DNA of 64,000 nucleotides from Flagellimonas okinawensis. Lineage in GTDB: Bacteria > Bacteroidota > Bacteroidia > Flavobacteriales > Flavobacteriaceae. The notes below the pieces were generated by a model that saw only the letters and a program-made list of their open reading frames with translations, ran no database searches and was not told the DNA's origin. The stretch spans positions 930,001 to 994,000 of the forward strand of contig NZ_JARFVA010000001.1 of assembly GCF_029194005.1 (NCBI RefSeq). The letters are read 5' to 3'. The translations under genes and the position numbers were made by a program. Within the stretch, counting starts at the first letter, position 1. Every line of letters begins with the position of its first letter. This document shows, piece after piece, positions 17,325-24,176 of this stretch.

Positions 17325-17797
17325 GGTTGATTGGCGATCAACACCCCATCAGCCTCAAAACGCAACGTCTTTTTAGGAGTCGTTATCAGAGCTATTTCAT
17401 CTTCGGATGCACCTTCGTCCTCTGCATAATGCCTTTGCTCCTCTACGGACATTTCCTCAAAAAAGGCAGCACCGTTCATTACTACTTTCTTACCTGCGGC
17501 ATCCTTGGGAACAAAGAATCCGTAATCCTTAAAGCGCACAAACACTTCATCTTCGGAATCCAATTGGACCTTCATCCAACAGCCTTTGGATTGACAAACT
17601 TCTTTGATCTCTCCAACAATTTGGGTTTGTATGGAATCTGTGGTCTTAATTTGATCAAAAGGAGCCGATGTTTTGGATGCTTTTCCCGAAACTTCGAACT
17701 CTTCACCAAAATAATCGCCTTGAAAAGTTTCCTGTTTGCAAGAAACAAATAGCAGACCCAGTAAAAAAACAGCAGTAAAAGTGTTAAAAATCCTCAT
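17321..17797 (-). CDS. DUF4920 lipoprotein
   Basis: A 158-residue lipoprotein: signal peptide with lipobox FVSC, then a small OB-fold-like domain containing EVCQSKGCWMKVQ and VRFKDYGFFVPKDAAGKKVV, characteristic of DUF4920. The family is common in Bacteroidota and has no firmly assigned function. A second ATG four codons upstream (17809) is equally possible. It is translationally coupled to mnmD through an ATGA overlap. Confidence 0.85.
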   Translation of the reverse strand: MRIFNTFTAVFLLGLLFVSCKQETFQGDYFGEEFEVSGKASKTSAPFDQIKTTDSIQTQIVGEIKEVCQSKGCWMKVQLDSEDEVFVRFKDYGFFVPKDAAGKKVVMNGAAFFEEMSVEEQRHYAEDEGASEDEIALITTPKKTLRFEADGVLIANQP

Positions 17798-17817
17798 TTT
17801 TGATAACATTTAAATAA

Positions 17818-17846
17818 TTGTAGATTAAGTATAACATTTAGATTTG
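17818..17846 (+). promoter_or_regulatory. ilvE promoter
   Basis: TTG (17818-17820), 18 bases, TAGATTTG (17839-17846) matches the Bacteroidota promoter consensus. The expected transcription start, near 17853, gives a leader of about 50 bases before the ATG at 17904. Confidence 0.65.
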
Positions 17847-17903
17847 TGAATCATCCAAAACTAACAATAAATAGCTAATTTTAACACTGTAAATGTAAGT
17901 GAT

Positions 17904-18971
17904 ATGGAAACTATAGCTAACAAAATATCTGTAGAAAAAGCTAAATCCTCTAAAATCCATGATGTGGATTTTGACAATCTTTCCTTTGGAAGTGTTTATT
18001 CGGACCATATGTTGGTCTGTGATTATAAGGATGGAAAATGGAACACACCCAAAGTGGTTCCCTACCAACCAATTACCTTGGACCCTTCCGCCAAGATCTT
18101 CCATTATGGACAATCAATTTTTGAAGGAATGAAAGCCTACAAGGATGAAAATGGCAAAATATGGTTGTTTCGCCCTTTGGAAAACTATAAGCGCTTGAAC
18201 AAATCAGCCAAAAGGTTGGCAATCCCAGAAATACCTGAATCATATTTTATGGACGGCCTAAACACATTGATCGATTTGGAAAGCGACTGGATACCTCAAA
18301 ATCCAGGAAGCTCGCTTTATATCAGGCCTTTTGTTTTTGCGTCAGGTAATGGATTCCATGCTTCCCCTGCGGATGAATATAAATTTATAATCGCCTGTGC
18401 ACCTTCTGGATCTTACTTTTCCGGAAAAGTAAAAGTGTTAATTGAGGAAACTTATTCCAGAGCCGCAAATGGTGGTGTTGGTTATGCAAAAGCCGGAGGA
18501 AATTATGCCGGACAATTCTACCCAACTCAGTTAGCTGCCGATAAAGGTTACCAACAAGTAATCTGGACCGATGACAATACCCACGAATTTATCGAAGAGG
18601 CTGGAGCAATGAACGTTTTTGTCCGTATCAACGACACCTTGATGACAGCCCCTACGAGCGATCGTATATTGGATGGTATTACCCGAAAAAGTATTTTGGA
18701 CATTGCCAAAGACGAAGGTATACAAACAGAGGTTCGAAAAATTTCGGTTCATGAATTGGTGGAAGCGGCAGAGAACGGTTCTTTAAAAGAAATGTTCGGT
18801 GCTGGAACAGCTGCAGTAATTTCTCCAATTGCAGGATTCGGTTACCACGGTAAGGACTACGAACTACCAGAAATGGAGGAAAGTTATGCCAGTTTGCTCA
18901 AGAAAAAAATAACGGATATTCAATACAACCGAGCAGAGGACAAGTTTGGTTGGCGACATGAAGTTGTCTAA
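17904..18971 (+). CDS. ilvE: Branched-chain amino acid aminotransferase
   Basis: A PLP-dependent (fold type IV) transaminase interconverting leucine, isoleucine and valine with their 2-oxo acids using glutamate/2-oxoglutarate. The 355-residue length and motifs fit BCAT type II: HYGQSIFEGMKAY (near 70), the PLP lysine region GGVGYAKAGGNYAG (Lys at about 196), DDNTHEFIEEAGAMNVF, and the phosphate-binding DGITRKSIL. It is monocistronic, with its own promoter and a shared terminator. Confidence 0.95.
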   Translation: METIANKISVEKAKSSKIHDVDFDNLSFGSVYSDHMLVCDYKDGKWNTPKVVPYQPITLDPSAKIFHYGQSIFEGMKAYKDENGKIWLFRPLENYKRLNKSAKRLAIPEIPESYFMDGLNTLIDLESDWIPQNPGSSLYIRPFVFASGNGFHASPADEYKFIIACAPSGSYFSGKVKVLIEETYSRAANGGVGYAKAGGNYAGQFYPTQLAADKGYQQVIWTDDNTHEFIEEAGAMNVFVRINDTLMTAPTSDRILDGITRKSILDIAKDEGIQTEVRKISVHELVEAAENGSLKEMFGAGTAAVISPIAGFGYHGKDYELPEMEESYASLLKKKITDIQYNRAEDKFGWRHEVV

Positions 18972-18976
18972 CACAT

Positions 18977-19002
18977 AAAAAGGCGTCAAATGGCGCCTTT
19001 TT
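18977..19002. terminator. Bidirectional terminator between ilvE and the MazG-like gene
   Basis: AAAAAGGCG and CGCCTTTTT form a 9-bp stem with an 8-base loop, flanked by A and T runs, between two convergent genes. Confidence 0.85.
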
Positions 19003-19388
19003 TATTTATCGATAATGGTTTGAATATCGGGTTTAAAGTAATTCGGCCCCTTTAAAACTTTTCCGTCTTCACGGTATATCGGTTTGCCATCCGCACCCAA
19101 CTTACTCATATTGCTTCGTTGGATTTCTTCAAAAACTTCCTCTATCTTATACTGCATACCATGCTCAAGAATGGTTCCGCACAGTATATATAACATATCC
19201 CCCAAAGCATCCGCAACTTCGACCAAGTCATTATTGTTCGCAGCTTCTAAATATTCACGGTTTTCTTCATCCATTAGGTTAAACCTGAGGGTGTTTTTAT
19301 CCTTTCCCAAATCTGCCTTCGGTTCTTGCGATACTCCCAACCCAAAAGAATTGTGAAAGAGTTCCACTGCCTTAATTTTACGTTCCAT
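19002..19388 (-). CDS. MazG-like nucleotide pyrophosphohydrolase
   Basis: A 128-residue all-alpha NTP pyrophosphohydrolase of the MazG/HisE-like superfamily, expected to hydrolyse (d)NTPs or similar to monophosphate and pyrophosphate. Metal-binding ExxE and ExxD helices are visible: EENREYLEA and VEVADALGDMLYI. The C-terminal GADGKPIYREDGKVLKGPNY is typical of the group that includes phage and Bacteroidota house-cleaning enzymes. Substrate preference cannot be read from sequence. Confidence 0.85.
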   Translation of the reverse strand: MERKIKAVELFHNSFGLGVSQEPKADLGKDKNTLRFNLMDEENREYLEAANNNDLVEVADALGDMLYILCGTILEHGMQYKIEEVFEEIQRSNMSKLGADGKPIYREDGKVLKGPNYFKPDIQTIIDK

Positions 19389-19427
19389 TACACTTATTTG
19401 ATTTAGCTTTGCATAAAAATATAAAAT

Positions 19428-19616
19428 ATGTTCAGCACGGGACAGATAATTTTTGCAGCTCTCTTCTTTATCACTTTTGTGGTAATCATCTCTTTATCAT
19501 ACAAAAAGGACAAAAAGTTGCATAAAAAAAATTATAAAGGAGTTATTTGGATACTCGTTTCGTTCATAACTTTTATAATTATTCTCTTCCTTATTAAATA
19601 CTTCCTTAAAAATTAA
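19428..19616 (+). CDS. Small two-helix membrane protein
   Basis: A 62-residue protein with two hydrophobic helices (about residues 3-24 and 40-59) joined by a strongly basic loop (YKKDKKLHKKNYK). Similar small proteins are common in flavobacteria. Function unknown. It is divergent from the MazG-like gene, 39 bases away. Confidence 0.55.
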   Translation: MFSTGQIIFAALFFITFVVIISLSYKKDKKLHKKNYKGVIWILVSFITFIIILFLIKYFLKN

Positions 19617-19697
19617 CTTATAAATTATAGTTACCACAAAAATCCTCATTTTCACAACAATAGTAGCTGCCAGATTTCGTTCTTATAGGAAAAGCCG

Positions 19698-19705
19698 TAC
19701 TTTTG
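19698..19705 (+). promoter_or_regulatory. Putative -7 element before the 59-residue ORF and crcB
   Basis: TACTTTTG matches TAnnTTTG, 28 bases before the ATG at 19734. The -33 region has only TTTC, not TTG, so this is a weak call. Confidence 0.35.
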
Positions 19706-19733
19706 TTTAACATTAATTTAGCACCTAACCGAG

Positions 19734-19913
19734 ATGACTATATTTTTGAGTATTCTTTTTGGATTGCTTGCAGTTAATGCCATCCTATTGATTTTCAGCG
19801 TCAATGGAGCTAAGGAAAAATTTATTAAACCCATTCAACGGATTTCCGAGACCTCAACCACCAAACTTTTCCCCCGTGAGGTAGTAGAAACCGAATATAA
19901 GGAAGCGGTTTAG
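19734..19913 (+). CDS. Small single-helix membrane protein, 59 residues
   Basis: A short ORF (ATG 19734, TAG 19911) encoding one N-terminal hydrophobic helix (residues 2-22) followed by a charged tail containing GAKEKFIKPIQRISET and ending VETEYKEAV. Support is indirect: membrane-protein composition, a -7-like element upstream, and a gap of only 16 bases to the fluoride channel gene, which suggests co-transcription. Function not recognised. Confidence 0.5.
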   Translation: MTIFLSILFGLLAVNAILLIFSVNGAKEKFIKPIQRISETSTTKLFPREVVETEYKEAV

Positions 19914-19929
19914 TTTGTACCTTTAGGGC

Positions 19930-20304
19930 ATGAAACAGGCCTTACTTGTTTTTTTAGGAGGGGGATTTGGGAGCGTACTTCGCTATCTGATCGCCAAACC
20001 ACTTAACCCCCTTTTCCAAAACTTTTTTCTGGGCACTTTTTTGGTCAATATAATTGGCTGCTTGCTTATTGGATTATTTTTGGGTCTATCTGCAAAAGGC
20101 AATATCCTCACCTATAACAATACGCTTTTTTTAGCTACCGGATTTTGTGGGGGCTTTACAACGTTCTCCGCTTTTGCATTCGAAAAACATTCTTTTTTAA
20201 AAAATGGCGACCTTCTAAATTTTGCCATTTACATGACCACAAGTATCGTTTTGGGCGTACTAGCTGTGGTTTTTGGTCTATGGTTGGCCAAACAATTCCA
20301 ATAG
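19930..20304 (+). CDS. crcB: Fluoride channel CrcB/FluC
   Basis: Fluoride-specific channel of the inner membrane, 124 residues with four membrane helices. Family motifs are clear: GGGFGSVLRYLI at the N-terminus, NIIGCLLIGLF (pore Asn), and GFCGGFTTFSAFAFE (the TTFS polar track and Phe box). FluC normally works as a dual-topology dimer; the single gene here fits a homodimer. I did not find a convincing fluoride riboswitch upstream, where the 59-residue ORF lies. Confidence 0.93.
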   Translation: MKQALLVFLGGGFGSVLRYLIAKPLNPLFQNFFLGTFLVNIIGCLLIGLFLGLSAKGNILTYNNTLFLATGFCGGFTTFSAFAFEKHSFLKNGDLLNFAIYMTTSIVLGVLAVVFGLWLAKQFQ

Positions 20305-20355
20305 TTACAAATTGCATTTTTATAGTTAATATTTGTTAAAAACTGAACATTTATT

Positions 20356-20517
20356 CTGTTTTTACCCCTTCATGTTGAGATATTTTAACTTCCAAGTACT
20401 ATATGTTAAAATAAAATCAACAAATGAATAACAAATCTTAATATAAAATTAAAGACCCCTAAAATTTTGGGGGTATTTTTTTTATACCCGTAAAAATTAG
20501 CCATCAACCCTCTCATT
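20356..20517 (+). promoter_or_regulatory. Putative nitrogen-control region upstream of glnK
   Basis: Within the 269-base gap 20305-20573 are TTTTTACCCC (about 20356-20365), a near-palindrome CCCCTAAAATTTTGGGG (about 20457-20472), a perfect inverted repeat GGGTAT-7-ATACCC (20471-20489), and TCAACCCTCT (20504-20513). TTTTACCCC-type sequences and the exact 10-mer TCAACCCTCT recur between glnN and the GSII gene. This suggests binding sites for a shared regulator. Confidence 0.4.
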
Positions 20518-20550
20518 TTGAATAGTCTCGATTATTATCCTATATATTTG
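20518..20550 (+). promoter_or_regulatory. glnK-amtB promoter
   Basis: TTG (20518-20520), 22 bases, TATATTTG (20543-20550) fits the Bacteroidota consensus. The predicted start near 20557 leaves a leader of less than 20 bases before the ATG at 20574. Confidence 0.6.
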
Positions 20551-20573
20551 ACTCATCAATTAACTACTTAATT

Positions 20574-20912
20574 ATGAAAAAAGTCGAGGCAATTATTAGA
20601 AAATCCAAATTTGATGAGGTGAAGAAAGCCCTGCATCAAATTGAGGTAAACTTCTTTAGTTACTGGGATGTAACTGGAGTTGGAAATGAAAAACAAGGAC
20701 ATGTCTATCGTGGCATATCGTACAGTACTAGCGATATCCAGCGAAGGTATTTGGTTATCGTGGTTAGCGATGACTTTCTGGAAAAAACCGTGAACGTTTT
20801 ATTGGAAACTGCCGGTACAGGTAATGTAGGTGATGGAAAAATTTTCGTCTCCGATGTTATCGAGGCCTACAGAATCAGAACCAAGGAAAGCGGAAGCGCC
20901 GGAATCAACTAA
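20574..20912 (+). CDS. glnK: PII nitrogen regulatory protein GlnK
   Basis: Trimeric PII signal protein that senses ATP/ADP and 2-oxoglutarate and plugs the ammonium channel encoded next. Length is the standard 112 residues; GDGKIFVSDVIEAYRIRT is the C-terminal PII signature. The T-loop (about 37-54) reads GNEKQGHVYRGISY and is one residue shorter before the tyrosines than E. coli GlnB, so Y50 corresponds to the uridylylated Y51. Several residues around it differ, so modification cannot be assumed. amtB starts 34 bases downstream. Confidence 0.93.
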   Translation: MKKVEAIIRKSKFDEVKKALHQIEVNFFSYWDVTGVGNEKQGHVYRGISYSTSDIQRRYLVIVVSDDFLEKTVNVLLETAGTGNVGDGKIFVSDVIEAYRIRTKESGSAGIN

Positions 20913-20946
20913 CATTAAATAGCCAAAAAACTTAAAAACTTAGATT

Positions 20947-22227
20947 ATGATTGTACAAGAACAAGAAGCGATAGATAAAGCCGTAGAAGCCATAACCGGC
21001 GATATGGGTGCCTTGTGGATCACCCTTGCGGCAATTTTAGTGTTTTTTATGCAAGCAGGTTTCACCTTGTTGGAAATTGGTTTTACCCGCAGTAAGAACA
21101 CTGGTAACATTATTATGAAAAACGTAATGGACTTGGCCGTTGGTTCGGTCATGTTCTGGGCAGTAGGTTACGCCATAATGTATGGTAGCGACCTAGTTGG
21201 GGGTGGATTCTTTAGATCTAGTCCCGCTGACCAAGGATATTTCTTTTTTAGTGCTGATGATTGGTACAACCTGTTTTTCCAAACAGTATTCTGTGCCACA
21301 GCAGCCACCATTGTATCCGGAGCAATTGCAGGAAGAACAAAGTTTTCCACTTACCTGATTTTTTCCGCGATCTTAACCACCATTATATACCCGATTTCAG
21401 GAAGCTGGTATTGGCCATTCGACGATGATGCTTGGTTGAATACCGCTGGTTTTGTTGACTTTGCAGGATCTTCCGTAGTGCATGCCGTTGGTGGTGCCGC
21501 AGCTTTGGTCGCTGCCATATTGGTAGGACCAAGAATCGGTAAATATGTAGATGGAAAAGCACAAGCGATTCCAGGCCACAATATGGCTTTTGGTGCGCTA
21601 GGTGTATTCATCCTTTGGTTGGGATGGTTCGGGTTTAACGGTGGATCCCAATTGGCTTGGGGTGGCGACGATACCATTGGAGCCACGAGTGTTATCATTA
21701 ACACCAACCTTGCAGCTGCCATTGGAGCTATTGCCGCACTATTCTTTACATGGGCCAGATACGGCAAAGCCGATATTTCCATGACCTTGAACGGTGCCTT
21801 GGCCGGTTTGGTGGGTATTACCGCCGGATGTGGTGCTGTTAGCGCATGGGGAGCTCTTGCCATTGGTCTTATCTGTGGTATTGTGGTAGTAGTATCCATT
21901 GAACTTATCGATAAAAAACTTAAGATTGACGACCCAGTAGGAGCCATTTCCGTTCACGGTGTATGTGGATTCCTAGGAACCGTTCTAATCGGCCTATTTG
22001 CACTTGATGGCGGATTATTATACGGTGGAAGTGGAAAACTTCTTTGGGTACAGACCTACGGATCATTGGCTTACATTGTATGGGCAGCCGTTGCATCCTT
22101 TATAGTTCTTTTCATCTTGAAGAAAACTATCGGACTTCGAGTTTCTGAAAAAGAAGAAGTTGAAGGTTTGGATTTGCACGAACATGGTGTAGAAGCTTAT
22201 CCAGAACACATTTCTCAAGACAAATAG
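20947..22227 (+). CDS. amtB: Ammonium transporter AmtB
   Basis: Inner-membrane ammonium channel of 426 residues with about eleven helices. The twin pore histidines are seen in SSVVHAVGGAAALVAA and ISVHGVCGFLGTVLIG. DFAGSSVVHAVGG and GFTLLEIGFTRSKN are typical of the Amt family. Upstream glnK and the short spacing indicate one operon in which GlnK closes the channel when nitrogen is sufficient. The strong hairpin after the stop codon probably ends the transcript. Confidence 0.97.
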   Translation: MIVQEQEAIDKAVEAITGDMGALWITLAAILVFFMQAGFTLLEIGFTRSKNTGNIIMKNVMDLAVGSVMFWAVGYAIMYGSDLVGGGFFRSSPADQGYFFFSADDWYNLFFQTVFCATAATIVSGAIAGRTKFSTYLIFSAILTTIIYPISGSWYWPFDDDAWLNTAGFVDFAGSSVVHAVGGAAALVAAILVGPRIGKYVDGKAQAIPGHNMAFGALGVFILWLGWFGFNGGSQLAWGGDDTIGATSVIINTNLAAAIGAIAALFFTWARYGKADISMTLNGALAGLVGITAGCGAVSAWGALAIGLICGIVVVVSIELIDKKLKIDDPVGAISVHGVCGFLGTVLIGLFALDGGLLYGGSGKLLWVQTYGSLAYIVWAAVASFIVLFILKKTIGLRVSEKEEVEGLDLHEHGVEAYPEHISQDK

Positions 22228-22265
22228 TCTTCTTCAAACTCGCAAAAAAGGATTGATAAAATAAA

Positions 22266-22293
22266 AACGGAGCGTTCTGCCAAACGCTCCGTT
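22266..22293 (+). terminator. Hairpin after amtB
   Basis: AACGGAGCGTT and AACGCTCCGTT form a perfect 11-bp stem with a 6-base loop, 38 bases after amtB. No clean T-run follows, so it could be an imperfect terminator or a 3' stabiliser between amtB and the barrel gene. Confidence 0.6.
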
Positions 22294-22337
22294 AAATAAC
22301 CTTTTCAATCAAACTCACAATTATTATACAACTAACT

Positions 22338-22355
22338 GTCCTTCGCTAAAAGGAC
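22338..22355 (+). promoter_or_regulatory. Leader hairpin before the barrel gene
   Basis: GTCCTT and AAGGAC form a 6-bp stem with a 6-base loop, 18 bases before the ATG at 22374. It could affect translation or mRNA stability. Confidence 0.3.
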
Positions 22356-22373
22356 AACTTAAACGATTATGAT

Positions 22374-23426
22374 ATGAAAACGATTATAAATACAAATTTC
22401 GGAAAAATTTTGGCTATCGCCATAATTTCAATGGTAACATTTTCAGCTTCTGCCCAAGAAGAAGAGACCACCCCAAAATTTAGCTTCAGCGGAACAGTGG
22501 ATGCCTATTATAGGGCCAATATTACTGCCCCTAATGATGAGGATGCCATTGCCCCAGGTTCATCTTTTGCCAATCTTCCTGGGTTCTCCTTGGGTATGGC
22601 AAATTTAATCGCAGCCTATGAAGGTGAGAAGGTAGGTTTTGTTGCCGATTTGGTTTTCGGACCCCGAGGTACAGATGCCATTTTTGCATCACCAATGTAC
22701 TCTGCAACAGGAGATATTGTTAACCAACTATATGTGTACTGGAATGTGAGCGATGCGGTTACCCTTACCTTTGGTAACTTCAACACATTCTTGGGCTATG
22801 AGGTAATTTCACCGGCCGCTAATTTTAACTACAGTACTTCTTACCTATTCTCTTACGGTCCTTTTAGCCACACTGGTCTAAAAGCCGATTTTGACTTGGG
22901 TAACGAATGGTCCGCTATGGTAGCCGTTATGAACCCAACTGATTTGACAGAGTTCAACCCTACAGGAGATTACGCAGTAGGTGCCCAATTAGGATATTCC
23001 GGCCAGTTCTTGAACTTCTTGTACAGCCAAGGTGGTTTTGAGATCGATTATACCGGTGGGTTCGACTTATCCGACGAATTCTATTTGGGAATTAATGCCG
23101 CCCACTTTAGCATGGAAGATGATGGAGGTTCGTTCACAGGTGTTGCACTTTATCCTCAGTACGCGGTTTCCGAAACTTTTAGCCTTGGTTTAAGAGGAGA
23201 GTATTTTATGGAAGGTGATTATTTCGGGGCCATTGGAGCTTCGGATGCAGAAGGTGATTCAAGTGTTTTAGCGCTTACCTTAACAGGAAGTGCCACTATT
23301 GGCAACTTGATCCTAAAACCTGAAATAAGACTGGACAGTGCTTCGGAAGATGCCTTTATCGATAATGATCTAGCACCGACCTCTAGTTTGGCATCTGTAT
23401 TGTTCGCCGCAATATATTCCTTCTAG
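22374..23426 (+). CDS. Outer-membrane beta-barrel (porin-like) protein
   Basis: A 350-residue exported protein: signal peptide ending SASAQ, then an acidic mature protein made of alternating amphipathic strands. It ends in SLASVLFAAIYSF with the terminal aromatic residue used by outer-membrane barrels. Segments such as FSGTVDAYYRANI and the closing strands resemble porins placed beside ammonium transporters in Bacteroidota. It probably lets ammonium or other small nitrogen compounds cross the outer membrane and may be co-regulated with glnK-amtB. The solute is inferred only from the neighbours. Confidence 0.8.
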   Translation: MKTIINTNFGKILAIAIISMVTFSASAQEEETTPKFSFSGTVDAYYRANITAPNDEDAIAPGSSFANLPGFSLGMANLIAAYEGEKVGFVADLVFGPRGTDAIFASPMYSATGDIVNQLYVYWNVSDAVTLTFGNFNTFLGYEVISPAANFNYSTSYLFSYGPFSHTGLKADFDLGNEWSAMVAVMNPTDLTEFNPTGDYAVGAQLGYSGQFLNFLYSQGGFEIDYTGGFDLSDEFYLGINAAHFSMEDDGGSFTGVALYPQYAVSETFSLGLRGEYFMEGDYFGAIGASDAEGDSSVLALTLTGSATIGNLILKPEIRLDSASEDAFIDNDLAPTSSLASVLFAAIYSF

Positions 23427-23444
23427 ACTTGATAGATATGACAC

Positions 23445-23482
23445 AAAAAAAGCCTTTCTCCATTAGGATTAAGGCTTTTTTT
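23445..23482. terminator. Bidirectional terminator
   Basis: AAAAAAAGCCTT and AAGGCTTTTTTT form a 12-bp stem with a 14-base loop between the convergent barrel and DUF1684 genes. It overlaps the first bases of the DUF1684 stop codon. Confidence 0.85.
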
Positions 23483-24119
23483 AGTCCTTGTTAAAATTTT
23501 TCACTCCTGCTCTCACTTTAGTTCTCAAATAGTTTTGCCTTGGCACTAGAGGGCAGGAGTACTTTTTGTTGTACACACAGTACGGATTGTATGCTTTGTT
23601 GAAGTCTATGACAAGTGTATCACCATCTGGAATGGACAAATCTATATATCTGCCCCCTCCATAGGTTTCTTCTCCATTAGTATTGTCCAAGAAAGGCAAA
23701 AACAAGTAATCCTCATATTCCTCATCATCCATTAAATCAAGGCTCTGATATACCTCCAATTGGTGTTGCTCTCCGTTCAAGGTAAAATGGGCGATTCCAT
23801 AAACCACCTCATGTGTCTGCCTATCGGTTGTGGTAGGCATAAAAAAGGGCTCTGCCTCCGGCGTACGTTCAAATTTGGCCTTTACGATGTAGGTAGTATC
23901 CGGCTCAAAAAAATCGAGTCCTTCAAAATCTTTTCGATACTTATCCGGTAATGGCGACGAATCGGGGTCCCTAAAACTTTCATTTTGCTCTTCTTGATAG
24001 TCAAGAATTGATGCAACCAAATCAGAATAGGAATTTGCCTTGCTTTCTTGATCATGGTATTTTTTCCCCTGTCCACAGGCCATCAAGACCAATACAAAAA
24101 GTAAGAGTAGATTTTTCAT
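23481..24119 (-). CDS. DUF1684 lipoprotein
   Basis: A 212-residue lipoprotein (signal peptide with lipobox VLMAC) of DUF1684. Family hallmarks are FTLNGEQHQLEVYQ, the cluster TYGGGRYIDLSIP, and the C-terminal NPYCVYNKKYSCPLVPRQN. The ATG at 24119 places the signal peptide at the N-terminus; the upstream in-frame start at 24149 would add ten unlikely residues. DUF1684 is widespread in Bacteroidota but without a settled role. Confidence 0.88.
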   Translation of the reverse strand: MKNLLLLFVLVLMACGQGKKYHDQESKANSYSDLVASILDYQEEQNESFRDPDSSPLPDKYRKDFEGLDFFEPDTTYIVKAKFERTPEAEPFFMPTTTDRQTHEVVYGIAHFTLNGEQHQLEVYQSLDLMDDEEYEDYLFLPFLDNTNGEETYGGGRYIDLSIPDGDTLVIDFNKAYNPYCVYNKKYSCPLVPRQNYLRTKVRAGVKNFNKD

Positions 24120-24176
24120 CTGAAAGTTGTTTATGCAAAAATACAGCATAAACCCAAAATGGTCGACTAAAAGGTT

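Noticed and set aside
19930..20304. Fluoride riboswitch upstream of crcB
   Set aside because: The upstream 200 bases show no convincing GGCGAUGG-type core or pseudoknot partners.
21351..21947. 198-codon open frame antisense to amtB
   Set aside because: It is a shadow of the strongly conserved amtB frame; its Pro/Ala/Lys-rich product has no family features.
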